Source: Planctomycetaceae bacterium
GTDB lineage: Bacteria > Planctomycetota > Planctomycetia > Pirellulales > Pirellulaceae
Assembly: GCA_015490875.1 (NCBI GenBank)
Contig: WFWZ01000152.1
Span: 1-52,854, forward strand
Reading direction: 5' to 3'
DNA length: 52,854 nucleotides
Below are positions 8,150-16,553 of this stretch, one piece after another; the stretch's first letter is position 1, and each line of letters starts with the position of its first letter. The position numbers were made by a program, and so were the translations under genes. Under the pieces are notes generated by a model. It made no database searches. It saw only the letters and a list, made by a program, of their open reading frames with translations, and was not told where the DNA came from.

Positions 8150-8722
8150 TCACGCCGCTCGGCGCCGCCGCCGCGCGGCCGACTCAGCGCGCCGCCCGAT
8201 TTCCTCCACATCCAGCCGCTCAAATCGCGCATCTCCTTCGGGCGAGACCGTTTCTACAAGGACGATGCTCGACTCGTGCAACATGCGCGGAATGTAGTAC
8301 CACGTGTCGTCGTTTTCCTCGAGTCGCTCACGAGAGGAAAACAACAACAGATCGGTCTCCGCCAACTCATTGGCCAAACGTCGCAAGACGAATCGGGCGG
8401 GGCCCGGCGCAAATCGGGCCTTCCAAGAACTTCCTGCCAGGCGCTGGTGCGCCTCCTTGAGTGTCAGCGAGGGCTGGTCCTCTTCCCGCGCATCGAAGGA
8501 GTCGATTCCCGTGTAGCGAACCGGACGGTCGCTCCTGTGCCACGAGGCACCTTGCAACAGCCTGACCGTGCGTGTCAGGTCGGTCAGCCCCACCTCGACG
8601 ACCGACCGGCACGCGTAGCGGTGAACCAGCCGGAATAAGATACGGTCACTTTTCGGCTTGGAAAGATAACGCAGGTGGAAGGACTTGAGCCGGGAAAGCC
8701 AATTCAACGGTGGATTGCTCAT
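8150..8722 (-). CDS. Unrecognised protein, possible methyltransferase-like fold
   Basis: A 190-residue soluble protein. After a basic N-terminus it has VVEVGLTDLTRTVRLLQ then VRYTGIDSFDAREED, which resembles motif I and the acidic end of strand 2 of class I SAM-dependent methyltransferases, but the glycine-rich loop is poor. A later SSIVLVETVSPEGDARF strand fits the same fold. I would call it Rossmann-like and leave the reaction open. The C-terminus ends in an Ala/Arg-rich tail. ATG 8722 is preferred because the codons upstream (to 8848) look non-coding. It is convergent with the DUF1559-like gene 12 bp away. Confidence 0.6.
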   Translation of the reverse strand: MSNPPLNWLSRLKSFHLRYLSKPKSDRILFRLVHRYACRSVVEVGLTDLTRTVRLLQGASWHRSDRPVRYTGIDSFDAREEDQPSLTLKEAHQRLAGSSWKARFAPGPARFVLRRLANELAETDLLLFSSRERLEENDDTWYYIPRMLHESSIVLVETVSPEGDARFERLDVEEIGRRAESAARRRRRAA

Positions 8723-9041
8723 GGAGGAGTTCAACGGAGCGAGGATGGGAGAAAAGCGATGCCGGGAAAAACGCATCCTTTGCTGTTGTCGGACACGGAG
8801 GGCGGAAAATAGAGTCAAATCCGCGCTGCCGGTACGCCACGCCGCCAAGCTACGATTTTTTCTTTCTTTTCGCTAAAGCCGACCTATATTTGCGTGGCGG
8901 CACGAAGCCGCGATGCTTTTCCCCTCAAAAACCCAGGCTGCTCCGGCAGCCCCATGCTCGTCTTCTGCGTCGCCGACCTGCCCAAGTCGCGATCGAAACG
9001 AGCAAACGCCATTTGATGTTACACCCATTGATTGAGCACCC
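8723..9041. other. Intergenic region between divergent genes
   Basis: About 319 bp that must hold promoters for both neighbours. Two hairpins are visible: GCGGC-N5-GCCGC (8897-8911) and GGCTGC-TCCG-GCAGCC (8936-8951). Read on the minus strand, the second is followed within about 10 bases by a run of T, which looks like an intrinsic terminator or leader structure although no minus-strand gene lies directly upstream. A T-rich tract (8855-8870) followed by TATATT (8885-8890) could be a plus-strand promoter. All of these are weak calls. Confidence 0.35.
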
Positions 9042-11726
9042 ATGCGTTTGCGACTTCGCCGCCGCGCTCAGCGCCGGCCGGCGACGTTCGAGCCACTCGA
9101 GACGCGCTGTGTGCTGTCGAGTTTGAGTTGGGAAGTGGGGCCGGTACGTCCACTCCCAACGGAAGAATCGGTCCAAACGGCCCTCGAGTCGACCGGCCGA
9201 TTCGGCGACGGAGTGCAACTGGACAACGTGCGCAGCCTGTACGGCCTCACAGGGCAAGGTCAGACGGTCGCCGTCATCGACACGGGGATCGCCTATGACC
9301 AACGCGCTCTGGGAGGGGGCTTCGGCCCGGAAGCTCGCGTCGTCGGGGGCTGGGACGTGGCCGAACAAGATTCCGACCCCTACGACGATGCGCCCGCTGG
9401 ATTCCACGGGACGCACGTCGCAGGCATTCTGGCCGCCGCCGATGACCGTCGCCCGGGCATCGCCCCCGGCGTCGACCTGGTCGCCTTGCGCGTCTTCGAC
9501 GACCTCGGCAACGGAAAACTCGAGTGGGTCGAACAGGCTCTGCGGTGGATCGCCCGAAACCGCAATGCCTTCCGCTATCCGATCACCACCGTCAACCTGT
9601 CACTCGGTACCAACTACAACGGCAACCGCCCCCCCGACTACGCCGTCCTAGAAGACGAACTGAAGACGCTCTGGGAATCCGGCATCCTCGTCGTAGCCGC
9701 TGCCGGAAACAGTTTCGCCCAATACGGCCGACCGGGCGTCAGCTATCCGGCCGCCAGTCCCTATGTATTGCCCGTCGCGAGCCTCGATGCCGAGGGGCGT
9801 CTCAGCCGATTCAGCCAGCGTTCGCCCCGGACTCTGGCCGCTCCCGGGGAGAATATCGTCAGCACGGTTCCGGATCACCTCCTCAGCCGTGACCGCGTCC
9901 ACGACGACTGGGCGGCCGCTTCGGGAACCAGCATGGCCTCGCCTATCGTCGCCGGGGCGGCTGCATTGGTCCGCGAAGCCATGGGCGTTTACCAGACGAT
10001 CGTGCCGTCCCCCCAATCGATCCTCTCCGTCCTTCGCAACTCCGCGTCCTCAGTTTACGACCCGCTCACTTCTCGCACTTACGCAGCACTCGATCTTCCT
10101 GCCGCACTTGCGTCACTCGTTCCCGACGACGATTACGCTGACACGACGGCCGACGCCTTATCGATCGGGATCGTCGGCAACGTCGCCACGATTCAGGGTT
10201 TGGCAGAAACGACGCTGGATCGAGACGTCGTCCGATTCCAAGTCTCCGCCCCCGGATGGCTCTCAGTAAACATCAACGGTGTCGGAGGCACTCCCTTCGA
10301 CGCGAGAATCGTCGGTGCCGAACGGATCCTTCAGGATACCCAGTGGGTCTACGCTGTCGTTCCAGGCCGAGATTACTACCTCGAGGTCGCACCGACCGAA
10401 CGGATCGGGCGTTATGAGGTCCAGTTAGAACTCGAGACCTCCGCAGCCATCGACCTGGGAGCCATCGACCAAACCTACGTTCGACTCGGTGATGGAATCG
10501 CGCGAGCGACTTTTACCGCCTCGCAAGATGGATGGCTGACGCTGCGCACCTCCGGAGACTCGCCCAACTGGCGACTGGTACGTCAAGACGGCAGCTCCAT
10601 CGAACCGGCGCGCGACTACCGCTTCGGAGGCTGGCGCATCGATGTGCGTGTGTCGACCGGCGAGCGATGGTTCGTCGAACACTTGACCGGTGATCCTGTC
10701 TCGATCGATCTGGTCAATCGCGTCGCGCTCCGCCGAGGCGTCTTGACCGTCACCGGTGGCCTCACCGAGATGACCGTCATCGCTCTGGGGACGCGCATCC
10801 ATGTCAACCTCGGAGGTGTCCGGTACGCATGGCGAGCCGATCAGATCCGCTCCATTCGTTTCTTGGGAGAGGGAGCCGACCGGTTGCGGATCTACGGGAG
10901 TCGGCAGTCGGAAACGGCTCGCTGGCGAAACGAGACACTTCAGTGGGAAGCTCCCACGACTTCCCTTCAAGCGACGGGTCTCAGCTGGGTCGACCTCGTC
11001 GGCGGAGGAGGGGACGACGATGTACTCCGCGTCCAAGGTAGTGAAGGGAAAGACACCTTTGTCGTAACACCCGATTCAGTCCGTCTCAAATCGTCGCGTC
11101 TCGCACTGCACGGTCGGGGATTCGATCGCGCCTATCTGGACGGAGGCGCCGGCCGCGATGAAGCTCGGCTCATCGGCAGTCCCGACAATGACACACTCTT
11201 GTCCTACGCAGATGCCGTTCGGTTCTTCGGACCGGGATTCCACGTCCGCCTGCAAGGCATCGAAAGCCTCGATGTGGCGGGCGGTGGAGGCAAGGACGAT
11301 GTGGCTCGCTTCTACGGAAGTTCTCTGGCCGAAGAGTGGCTCGGCGGGCCCGGTGGAGGTCAATGGTCGGCTGGCAGCCAGCAACGCCGAGTGCGTGACT
11401 TCGATCGACTCTACGTCTATGGTCTCGATGGGTCGAACGATCAGGTGACACTTCAAGGGGGAATCGCCGACAGCCGCTTCCGCGTCCGCCGCAATCAACT
11501 CGAACAGCGCAGCGAACGATTCTACCAGCGCATCGAAGGCTGGAAGTCAGCTCGCCTCGTCGGCGCCGACGAAGTTTGGGATGAAGTCTGGATTGACCCT
11601 TTCAGTGATTCGGCCGCTGAGGAGAGTGAAGGAGAGTCTCCTTGGTGGGCCGATCGCGGTCTGCGGCTCGACGCGATCGATCAGGTCTTTGGCGACTGGC
11701 CGGGTTTCCCTTCGCTCGACACATAA
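9042..11726 (+). CDS. S8 (subtilisin-like) peptidase with LEPR motif
   Basis: An 894-residue secreted serine peptidase. The N-terminus is very basic, then FEPLETRCVLSS (about residues 16-27), the planctomycete LEPR-type motif found at the start of large extracellular proteins instead of a classic signal peptide. The peptidase domain (about 60-355) has the full triad: Asp80 in VAVIDTG, His122 in HGTHVAGI and Ser296 in SGTSMASP, with Asn222 (AAAGNS) as oxyanion residue. The remaining 500 residues are beta-rich with glycine/aspartate loops such as GGGGDDDVL, GGAGRDEA and GGGGKDDVA, recalling RTX or calcium-binding repeats but too irregular to call. It probably acts outside the cell. It stands alone, followed by the propeller gene. 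Confidence 0.88.
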   Translation: MRLRLRRRAQRRPATFEPLETRCVLSSLSWEVGPVRPLPTEESVQTALESTGRFGDGVQLDNVRSLYGLTGQGQTVAVIDTGIAYDQRALGGGFGPEARVVGGWDVAEQDSDPYDDAPAGFHGTHVAGILAAADDRRPGIAPGVDLVALRVFDDLGNGKLEWVEQALRWIARNRNAFRYPITTVNLSLGTNYNGNRPPDYAVLEDELKTLWESGILVVAAAGNSFAQYGRPGVSYPAASPYVLPVASLDAEGRLSRFSQRSPRTLAAPGENIVSTVPDHLLSRDRVHDDWAAASGTSMASPIVAGAAALVREAMGVYQTIVPSPQSILSVLRNSASSVYDPLTSRTYAALDLPAALASLVPDDDYADTTADALSIGIVGNVATIQGLAETTLDRDVVRFQVSAPGWLSVNINGVGGTPFDARIVGAERILQDTQWVYAVVPGRDYYLEVAPTERIGRYEVQLELETSAAIDLGAIDQTYVRLGDGIARATFTASQDGWLTLRTSGDSPNWRLVRQDGSSIEPARDYRFGGWRIDVRVSTGERWFVEHLTGDPVSIDLVNRVALRRGVLTVTGGLTEMTVIALGTRIHVNLGGVRYAWRADQIRSIRFLGEGADRLRIYGSRQSETARWRNETLQWEAPTTSLQATGLSWVDLVGGGGDDDVLRVQGSEGKDTFVVTPDSVRLKSSRLALHGRGFDRAYLDGGAGRDEARLIGSPDNDTLLSYADAVRFFGPGFHVRLQGIESLDVAGGGGKDDVARFYGSSLAEEWLGGPGGGQWSAGSQQRRVRDFDRLYVYGLDGSNDQVTLQGGIADSRFRVRRNQLEQRSERFYQRIEGWKSARLVGADEVWDEVWIDPFSDSAAEESEGESPWWADRGLRLDAIDQVFGDWPGFPSLDT

Positions 11727-11834
11727 TATCCCCTCCGTCTTGGAAGCACTGCGGAGAAGTCTATACTGAGCGCTCGCCATGCGCGTGTTCGAACGTTCGC
11801 CTGATTTGCCATAATCTGCCAAGAGAGCGACTCC

Positions 11835-12890
11835 ATGACGCCCGTTCAACTTCCCTGCCGCTCCAAACAGTGGACGGCTCTACTCAGTTGCACCCTGGGA
11901 CTTTTCGCGAGTGGCCGGCTCCTCGCCCAGTATCCCTCATGGGCGAAGGAACCGGTCATCATCGAATACGACGTCGATCCCACGTGGCCGCAACGTCCCG
12001 ATTCGATCAGCGGACGCGGCTGGGTCTCGGGCCTCGACATCGACGCTCAAGGAAACATTTGGATCTTCCGAAAAGGCCCTGATCCGGTGCAGGTCTACAC
12101 GCCGAAGGGACGGTTCGTTCGGAGTTGGGGGAAGGGACGGTTCGTCAACCCGCACCAGCTCCGCATCGGGCCGGAAGGGAATGTCTGGGTGGCGGACTTC
12201 GGACTTCACGTCGTGCAAAAGTATACGCCCGAGGGCAAGCTTCTGCTGACGCTCGGTGTCAAGGGAGAAAAAGGCGAAGATGAGCGGCATTTGAACATGC
12301 CGACCGATATGGCGGTTACTCCCAACGGTGACATTTTCGTGACAGATGGGTATGGCAACCGGCGCATCGTCCATTTCGATAAAGAAGGCCGGTTTGTCAA
12401 AGCGTGGGGCGAATATGGTTCGCGGCCCGGCCAATTCATCTTGCCACACGCCATCGTCGTCGACTCGAAAGGAAAACTCTACGTGGCGGACCGCAACAGC
12501 GGTCGAATCCAGGTCTTCGATCAAGACGGCCACTTCCTGCAGCAATGGTCGAATATCGTGATGCCGTGGGGAATCCACATCGATTCGCGAGACGAGATCT
12601 GGGTCTGCGGCTCGTCACCCCACTGGTGGCGCCGCCATGGGAAGTACCCCGAGTACAAAGACCAAATCCTCGTGCGATTCTCGACCGATGGCCGTGTCCA
12701 GCAAGTCTGGACTTTACCACTGGGGGACATCGGCAACGACAAGAACCATCCCGACGTCACGAGACTCAAGCCGGGAGAGACCGTCGGAGTTCACTGCATC
12801 GCTCAGGACCGTGAAGGCAATCTCTACATCGGAGACATCTACGGCGAACGTGCCCAGAAGCTGGTACCGGTCCGACATCGGAAACCGTAG
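11835..12890 (+). CDS. Secreted NHL-type six-bladed beta-propeller protein
   Basis: A 351-residue protein with a signal peptide (WTALLSCTLGLFASGRLLAQ, cleavage after about residue 32). The mature part carries regularly spaced blades: GLDIDAQGNIWIF, RIGPEGNVWVADF, AVTPNGDIFVTDGYGNRR, VVDSKGKLYVADRNSGRI and QDREGNLYIGDIYGERAQ. The D-x-x-G-N-(I/L)-(W/Y)-V pattern is the NHL/SMP-30-like repeat. Many planctomycete paralogues are annotated as peptidylamidoglycolate lyase-like, but a catalytic assignment is not justified here; a binding or scaffolding role is equally possible. Preceded by about 100 bp of intergenic DNA. Confidence 0.8.
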   Translation: MTPVQLPCRSKQWTALLSCTLGLFASGRLLAQYPSWAKEPVIIEYDVDPTWPQRPDSISGRGWVSGLDIDAQGNIWIFRKGPDPVQVYTPKGRFVRSWGKGRFVNPHQLRIGPEGNVWVADFGLHVVQKYTPEGKLLLTLGVKGEKGEDERHLNMPTDMAVTPNGDIFVTDGYGNRRIVHFDKEGRFVKAWGEYGSRPGQFILPHAIVVDSKGKLYVADRNSGRIQVFDQDGHFLQQWSNIVMPWGIHIDSRDEIWVCGSSPHWWRRHGKYPEYKDQILVRFSTDGRVQQVWTLPLGDIGNDKNHPDVTRLKPGETVGVHCIAQDREGNLYIGDIYGERAQKLVPVRHRKP

Positions 12891-12927
12891 TTGAAGTCTT
12901 TTCGCAAGCCGAAAAGGATGTACGGGA

Positions 12928-12963
12928 AGGCGCTCGCCTGGGCCGCTACTCCAGGCGGCGCTT
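12928..12963. terminator. Hairpin between convergent genes
   Basis: Perfect CGCCTGG (12935-12941) / CCAGGCG (12951-12957) stem with a 9-base loop, extended to about 12 pairs with one bulged T by the flanking GGCGC / GCGCT. It lies between the stop of the propeller gene and the stop of the convergent dus gene. A smaller A/T-rich inverted repeat, CTTTTCG-N5-CGAAAAG, precedes it at 12898-12916. A good terminator candidate by position, but without a clear T tract. Confidence 0.45.
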
Positions 12964-12975
12964 CTCCTCGATCGC

Positions 12976-14040
12976 TCAAACCGAAGTCCCACACCATTCG
13001 CCACGCTCCTCGATCCCTTCTCGGCGAGAACGCTCCACGCCGGGAAACTGTTCATCGAAGAGTCGCCAAAGTGTTGCCGCATCGGGCGCCTTCGAAACAG
13101 CGCGGCGGAAGTCCCGGGCTCCCCGCCGACCTTGAGCATAACAGCAAGCATACTTGCGCATGAGCAGCGTCCCTTTGGCCTCACCAAAGCGATCCAGCAC
13201 CAGTGCGAAGTGCCGCTTGAGACATGCCTGCTGTTCGGCCGGAGACGGATCGGCGGGAACCGGCTCGCCACGAACCGCGCATGCCGCCTGTCGGAACAGC
13301 CACGGCCTTCCGAGGCATGCTCGCGCGATCATGACACCATCGACACCGTAGCGCCGAAACGCTTCCGCCACCTTGTGAGGATCATCCAAGTCTCCGTTTC
13401 CGATCAGGGGAATTCGGCGCAGATACCGTTTCAGCTCGGCGATGCGGTCCCAATCCGCCGTCCCCTTGAAAAAGTCCTTGGCCGTTCGACCGTGAACGGT
13501 AACGGCCGCTCCGCCCGCTCCCTCAATCGCCTGCACTACATCGGGCGCGGTGATCTGGTCGCGCGAACATCCCAGACGAATCTTCGCGGTGACCGGCGTC
13601 GGTGCACAAGCGGCCACGACTTTTTCGACGATTCGTCCAACGCGATCGGGAGTCTTTAGCAAGTACGAGCCGCTATGAGCCCGCTCCGTGACCTGCTTGA
13701 CCGGACACCCGAAATTGAGGTCGACGACGCTGACGCGAAAGCGGGTCGCCAGAAGATGTCCCACGCGAGCCAGTGTTTCCGGATCGTTGTCCCACATCTG
13801 CACCGCCAGCGGACGAGGCTCATCAGTGACGCCCCACAGCCGATCGGGAAACTCGGCTTCATGATCGTTCAGCCACGCAAAACTGCGAGCACTGACCATC
13901 TCCGTCGCCAACAAGCCGACTCCGCCGTAATCGCGCACAATCTGACGGAACGCGTAGTTGGTGAATCCGGCCATCGGAGCCTGCAAGATCGGCGGATCGA
14001 TCTCCACAGATCCTATGAAAAAGGAAGGCACAATCATCAC
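12976..14040 (-). CDS. tRNA-dihydrouridine synthase, DusB-like
   Basis: A 354-residue FMN-dependent TIM-barrel enzyme that reduces uridine to dihydrouridine in tRNA D-loops. The start PPILQAPMAGFTNYAFRQI binds FMN phosphate-side elements; FGCPVKQVTERAHSGSYLL carries the catalytic Cys; then come VTAKIRLGC, VHGRTAKDFFKGTADWD and IGNGDLDDP, and DGVMIARACLGRPWLF closes the barrel. A helical C-terminal tRNA-binding domain follows (about 260-354). The order and length match DusB rather than the shorter DusC. The start has alternatives only one codon apart (ATG ATG). Confidence 0.92.
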   Translation of the reverse strand: MMIVPSFFIGSVEIDPPILQAPMAGFTNYAFRQIVRDYGGVGLLATEMVSARSFAWLNDHEAEFPDRLWGVTDEPRPLAVQMWDNDPETLARVGHLLATRFRVSVVDLNFGCPVKQVTERAHSGSYLLKTPDRVGRIVEKVVAACAPTPVTAKIRLGCSRDQITAPDVVQAIEGAGGAAVTVHGRTAKDFFKGTADWDRIAELKRYLRRIPLIGNGDLDDPHKVAEAFRRYGVDGVMIARACLGRPWLFRQAACAVRGEPVPADPSPAEQQACLKRHFALVLDRFGEAKGTLLMRKYACCYAQGRRGARDFRRAVSKAPDAATLWRLFDEQFPGVERSRREGIEERGEWCGTSV

Positions 14041-14223
14041 TCGAGCGGAAAACGACCGACAAAAGGCGTTCGAACTACGAACAGGGGAAAACTCAGAAGC
14101 CTACCGAGACGGTATCTCCGCACTTTCCCCACGTCGGCTCGGTCATTGCCGAGCGACTCTATTGTAGAGCCTGACTTGCAGAGGTCCACGTGCGGGACAG
14201 AGCTGGTCGAAGGAACGCGAGGT

Positions 14224-14763
14224 TCAGCGAGTCTGCCAACTGGAACCACTGCCGGTGGGAGTTGCGGCAGCACCCGCAGAGTGGGGTGCGTTTTCAGAGT
14301 GCAGTTGGGACGGCGACGCGCCTCCGCTGGACGTCCCACTCCCGATCGGTTCTTCGGCCGACGTGCGCCGAATGAATTGCAGACCGGGAGCGGGTAGGCT
14401 GGTCACGGGCTGGTATCGAGGCTTCGCCCCGCCCGGTGTTGACAGCGACGTCGCGTCATTGACGGGCATTCCTTGCAGTCGGATCCCGCTAGCCGGCTTG
14501 AGCGGCGCCACGCCAGAACCCACAGCGCCGCCACCCGAGGGCGTCGCAAACCGAGCAGGCTGAGTGCTCGAGTTTCCGCTGGTTGCGGCAGTCCCCGTCG
14601 GAGCGTTCCCTGAGTAGTAGCCCTGGGGCTTCGTGTAGGAATGTGTCGGCGGCGGAGGCACACGCGTGTTGCCGTAGAGATGGATACCTCGGCCGTTGCG
14701 GCCTTGGCAGCCGACAAATCCTGCCAGCAAACAACAGACGATCGGCAGCGTTGGACGCACCAT
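14224..14763 (-). CDS. Small Ser/Thr/Gly/Pro-rich lipoprotein
   Basis: A 179-residue predicted lipoprotein. It opens MVRPTLPIVCCLLAGFVGCQG, with lipobox L-A-G-F-V-G-C (the lipidated Cys near residue 19). The mature part is low complexity: rich in Pro, Thr, Ser, Gly and Ala with a PPPPTHSYTKPQGYYSG stretch, and no domain I recognise. Such disordered lipoproteins are frequent in planctomycetes. ATG 14763 is chosen because it gives the signal sequence directly; upstream codons in the frame up to 14910 lack coding character. It is divergent from the acetylesterase gene, about 220 bp away. Confidence 0.7.
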   Translation of the reverse strand: MVRPTLPIVCCLLAGFVGCQGRNGRGIHLYGNTRVPPPPTHSYTKPQGYYSGNAPTGTAATSGNSSTQPARFATPSGGGAVGSGVAPLKPASGIRLQGMPVNDATSLSTPGGAKPRYQPVTSLPAPGLQFIRRTSAEEPIGSGTSSGGASPSQLHSENAPHSAGAAATPTGSGSSWQTR

Positions 14764-14981
14764 CGTGGTTTCTCTCGGAATAAGTAGACTCGAAACCGGA
14801 CGGCGGACCATACCCGACACCGCTTTTGCGTCCAAGAGAAACTGCGGCAAATGGGCAGGTCGGGCAGGACAGCCCGCACCGTTGACGCGAGCCGATTCGG
14901 CTACCATCATGGCATGCGTGTGGTAGACCGCCTCGAAACCGCACCGTTCGCTGGCCCTAACCCGAAAAGGAGTTTGTTCAC

Positions 14982-16553
14982 ATGAATCGTCTGTTCCCGC
15001 GCGTGCCCCGATGGTGCGTCTGTATCATTGCCGTTGTCGCCACTCCCTTGTCTGCCGAAGTAAGACTGCCGTCGATTTTCGGAAGCCACATGGTGTTGCA
15101 GCGGGATCAGGCGAATCGCGTCTGGGGCTGGGCCGATCCCAACGAAACGGTGACGGTGCAAATCGCCGGTCAGCAGCACAAGGCCCAGGCCGATGCCCAA
15201 GGAAACTGGCAGGTGCAACTTGAGCCTCTCCCGGCAGGCGGGCCTCACCGCATGGTGGTGCAAGCGACCAACAAGATCGTCTTCGACGATGTCCTCGTCG
15301 GCGAAGTATGGATCTGCTCGGGACAGTCGAACATGGCGTTTCCCGTCTCACGATCGTATACCGGCGAGTTGGCTATCGCCTCAGCCAACATCCCTCAGAT
15401 CCGCCTCATCAGTGTGCCTCAAGTCGGAACGCAGGAACCCCAAAAGGACTTCAAAGGTACCTGGCAAGTTTGCACTCCCAAGACGGTCGCCAACTTCTCG
15501 GCTGTCGGATTCTATTTCGGCCGTCAATTGCACCGGACCCTTGGCGTGCCGATCGGCTTGATCGACAACGCATGGGGAGGATCGGCCGCCGAAGCCTGGA
15601 TCAACCGAGAGCGACTCGAGGCCGATCCTCGCTACGCCCCTCTGCTGGCACAGTGGGATCAACTTGCACAGACATTCGACATGGAGAAGGCCCAGGCCAA
15701 CTACCAAAAGCGACTGCAGGCCTGGCAGCAGCAGACTCGTGCCGCTCGTAAGGCTGGCAAACCGGTCCCCAGGCGCCCCCGAGCTCCTCGGAATCCGCTG
15801 ACCGGGCAACACCGCCCCGGCAACCTCTACAACGGTGTCTTGAAACCGACGATCGGATACGGGATTCGCGGCGCAATCTGGTACCAAGGGGAATCGAATG
15901 CCAGCCGCGCAGCCCAGTATCGCCATCTCTTTCCGCTGATGATTCAAGCGTGGAGGGAAGACTGGGGACAAGGACCGTTCCCGTTCTACTGGGTGCAGTT
16001 GGCTGACTATCGCCCTGAAGCAAAGGAACCGGGCGACAGTAGTTGGGCCGAGTTGCGCGAGGCTCAGACGATGACGATGCACCAGCTTGAAAACACCGGA
16101 CAGGCAGTCATCATCGATGTCGGCGAAGGACGCGACATCCACCCAAGGAATAAACTCACGCCCGCCCTCCGCCTGGCTCGCTGGGCCTTGGCGCGCGACT
16201 ACGGCTTGGACATCAACTACCGCAGCCCCGAGTACCGTTCGATGGAGATCGAGGGCAATCGCATCCGGATTACCTTCGATACGTTCGGCAGCAAGCTGTA
16301 CGCCTTCGATACGCCCGAGCCGGTCGGCTTTACGATTGCCGGAGCAGATCGCAAATTCCATTGGGCCGAAGCGAAACTGGAGAAAAACAATGAGGTCGTC
16401 GTTTGGAGCGACCAGGTCGCCAAGCCGGTGGCCGTGCGCTACGCCTGGGCCGACAATCCCGTCTGCAACCTCTACAATGCAGCCGGCTTGCCCGTGACAC
16501 CTTTCCGCACCGACGACTGGCCCGGCATGACGGACGGAAAGGATGTGCGATGA
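14982..16553 (+). CDS. Sialate O-acetylesterase-like SGNH hydrolase, secreted
   Basis: A 523-residue carbohydrate esterase of the SASA/DUF303 family. A signal peptide (about 1-26, ending in ATPLSAEV) is followed by LPSIFGSHMVLQRDQ, a beta-sandwich domain, then the SGNH core: CSGQSNMAF with the catalytic Ser, an NAWGGSAAEAW segment with Gly and IWYQGESNAS with Asn. The catalytic Asp/His pair is expected near GRDIHPRNK. It should remove O-acetyl groups from sugars outside the cytoplasm. AAGGAG (14967-14972) lies 9 bases before the ATG. Its stop overlaps the start of the next gene (ATGA at 16550-16553), so the two are translationally coupled. Confidence 0.9.
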   Translation: MNRLFPRVPRWCVCIIAVVATPLSAEVRLPSIFGSHMVLQRDQANRVWGWADPNETVTVQIAGQQHKAQADAQGNWQVQLEPLPAGGPHRMVVQATNKIVFDDVLVGEVWICSGQSNMAFPVSRSYTGELAIASANIPQIRLISVPQVGTQEPQKDFKGTWQVCTPKTVANFSAVGFYFGRQLHRTLGVPIGLIDNAWGGSAAEAWINRERLEADPRYAPLLAQWDQLAQTFDMEKAQANYQKRLQAWQQQTRAARKAGKPVPRRPRAPRNPLTGQHRPGNLYNGVLKPTIGYGIRGAIWYQGESNASRAAQYRHLFPLMIQAWREDWGQGPFPFYWVQLADYRPEAKEPGDSSWAELREAQTMTMHQLENTGQAVIIDVGEGRDIHPRNKLTPALRLARWALARDYGLDINYRSPEYRSMEIEGNRIRITFDTFGSKLYAFDTPEPVGFTIAGADRKFHWAEAKLEKNNEVVVWSDQVAKPVAVRYAWADNPVCNLYNAAGLPVTPFRTDDWPGMTDGKDVR

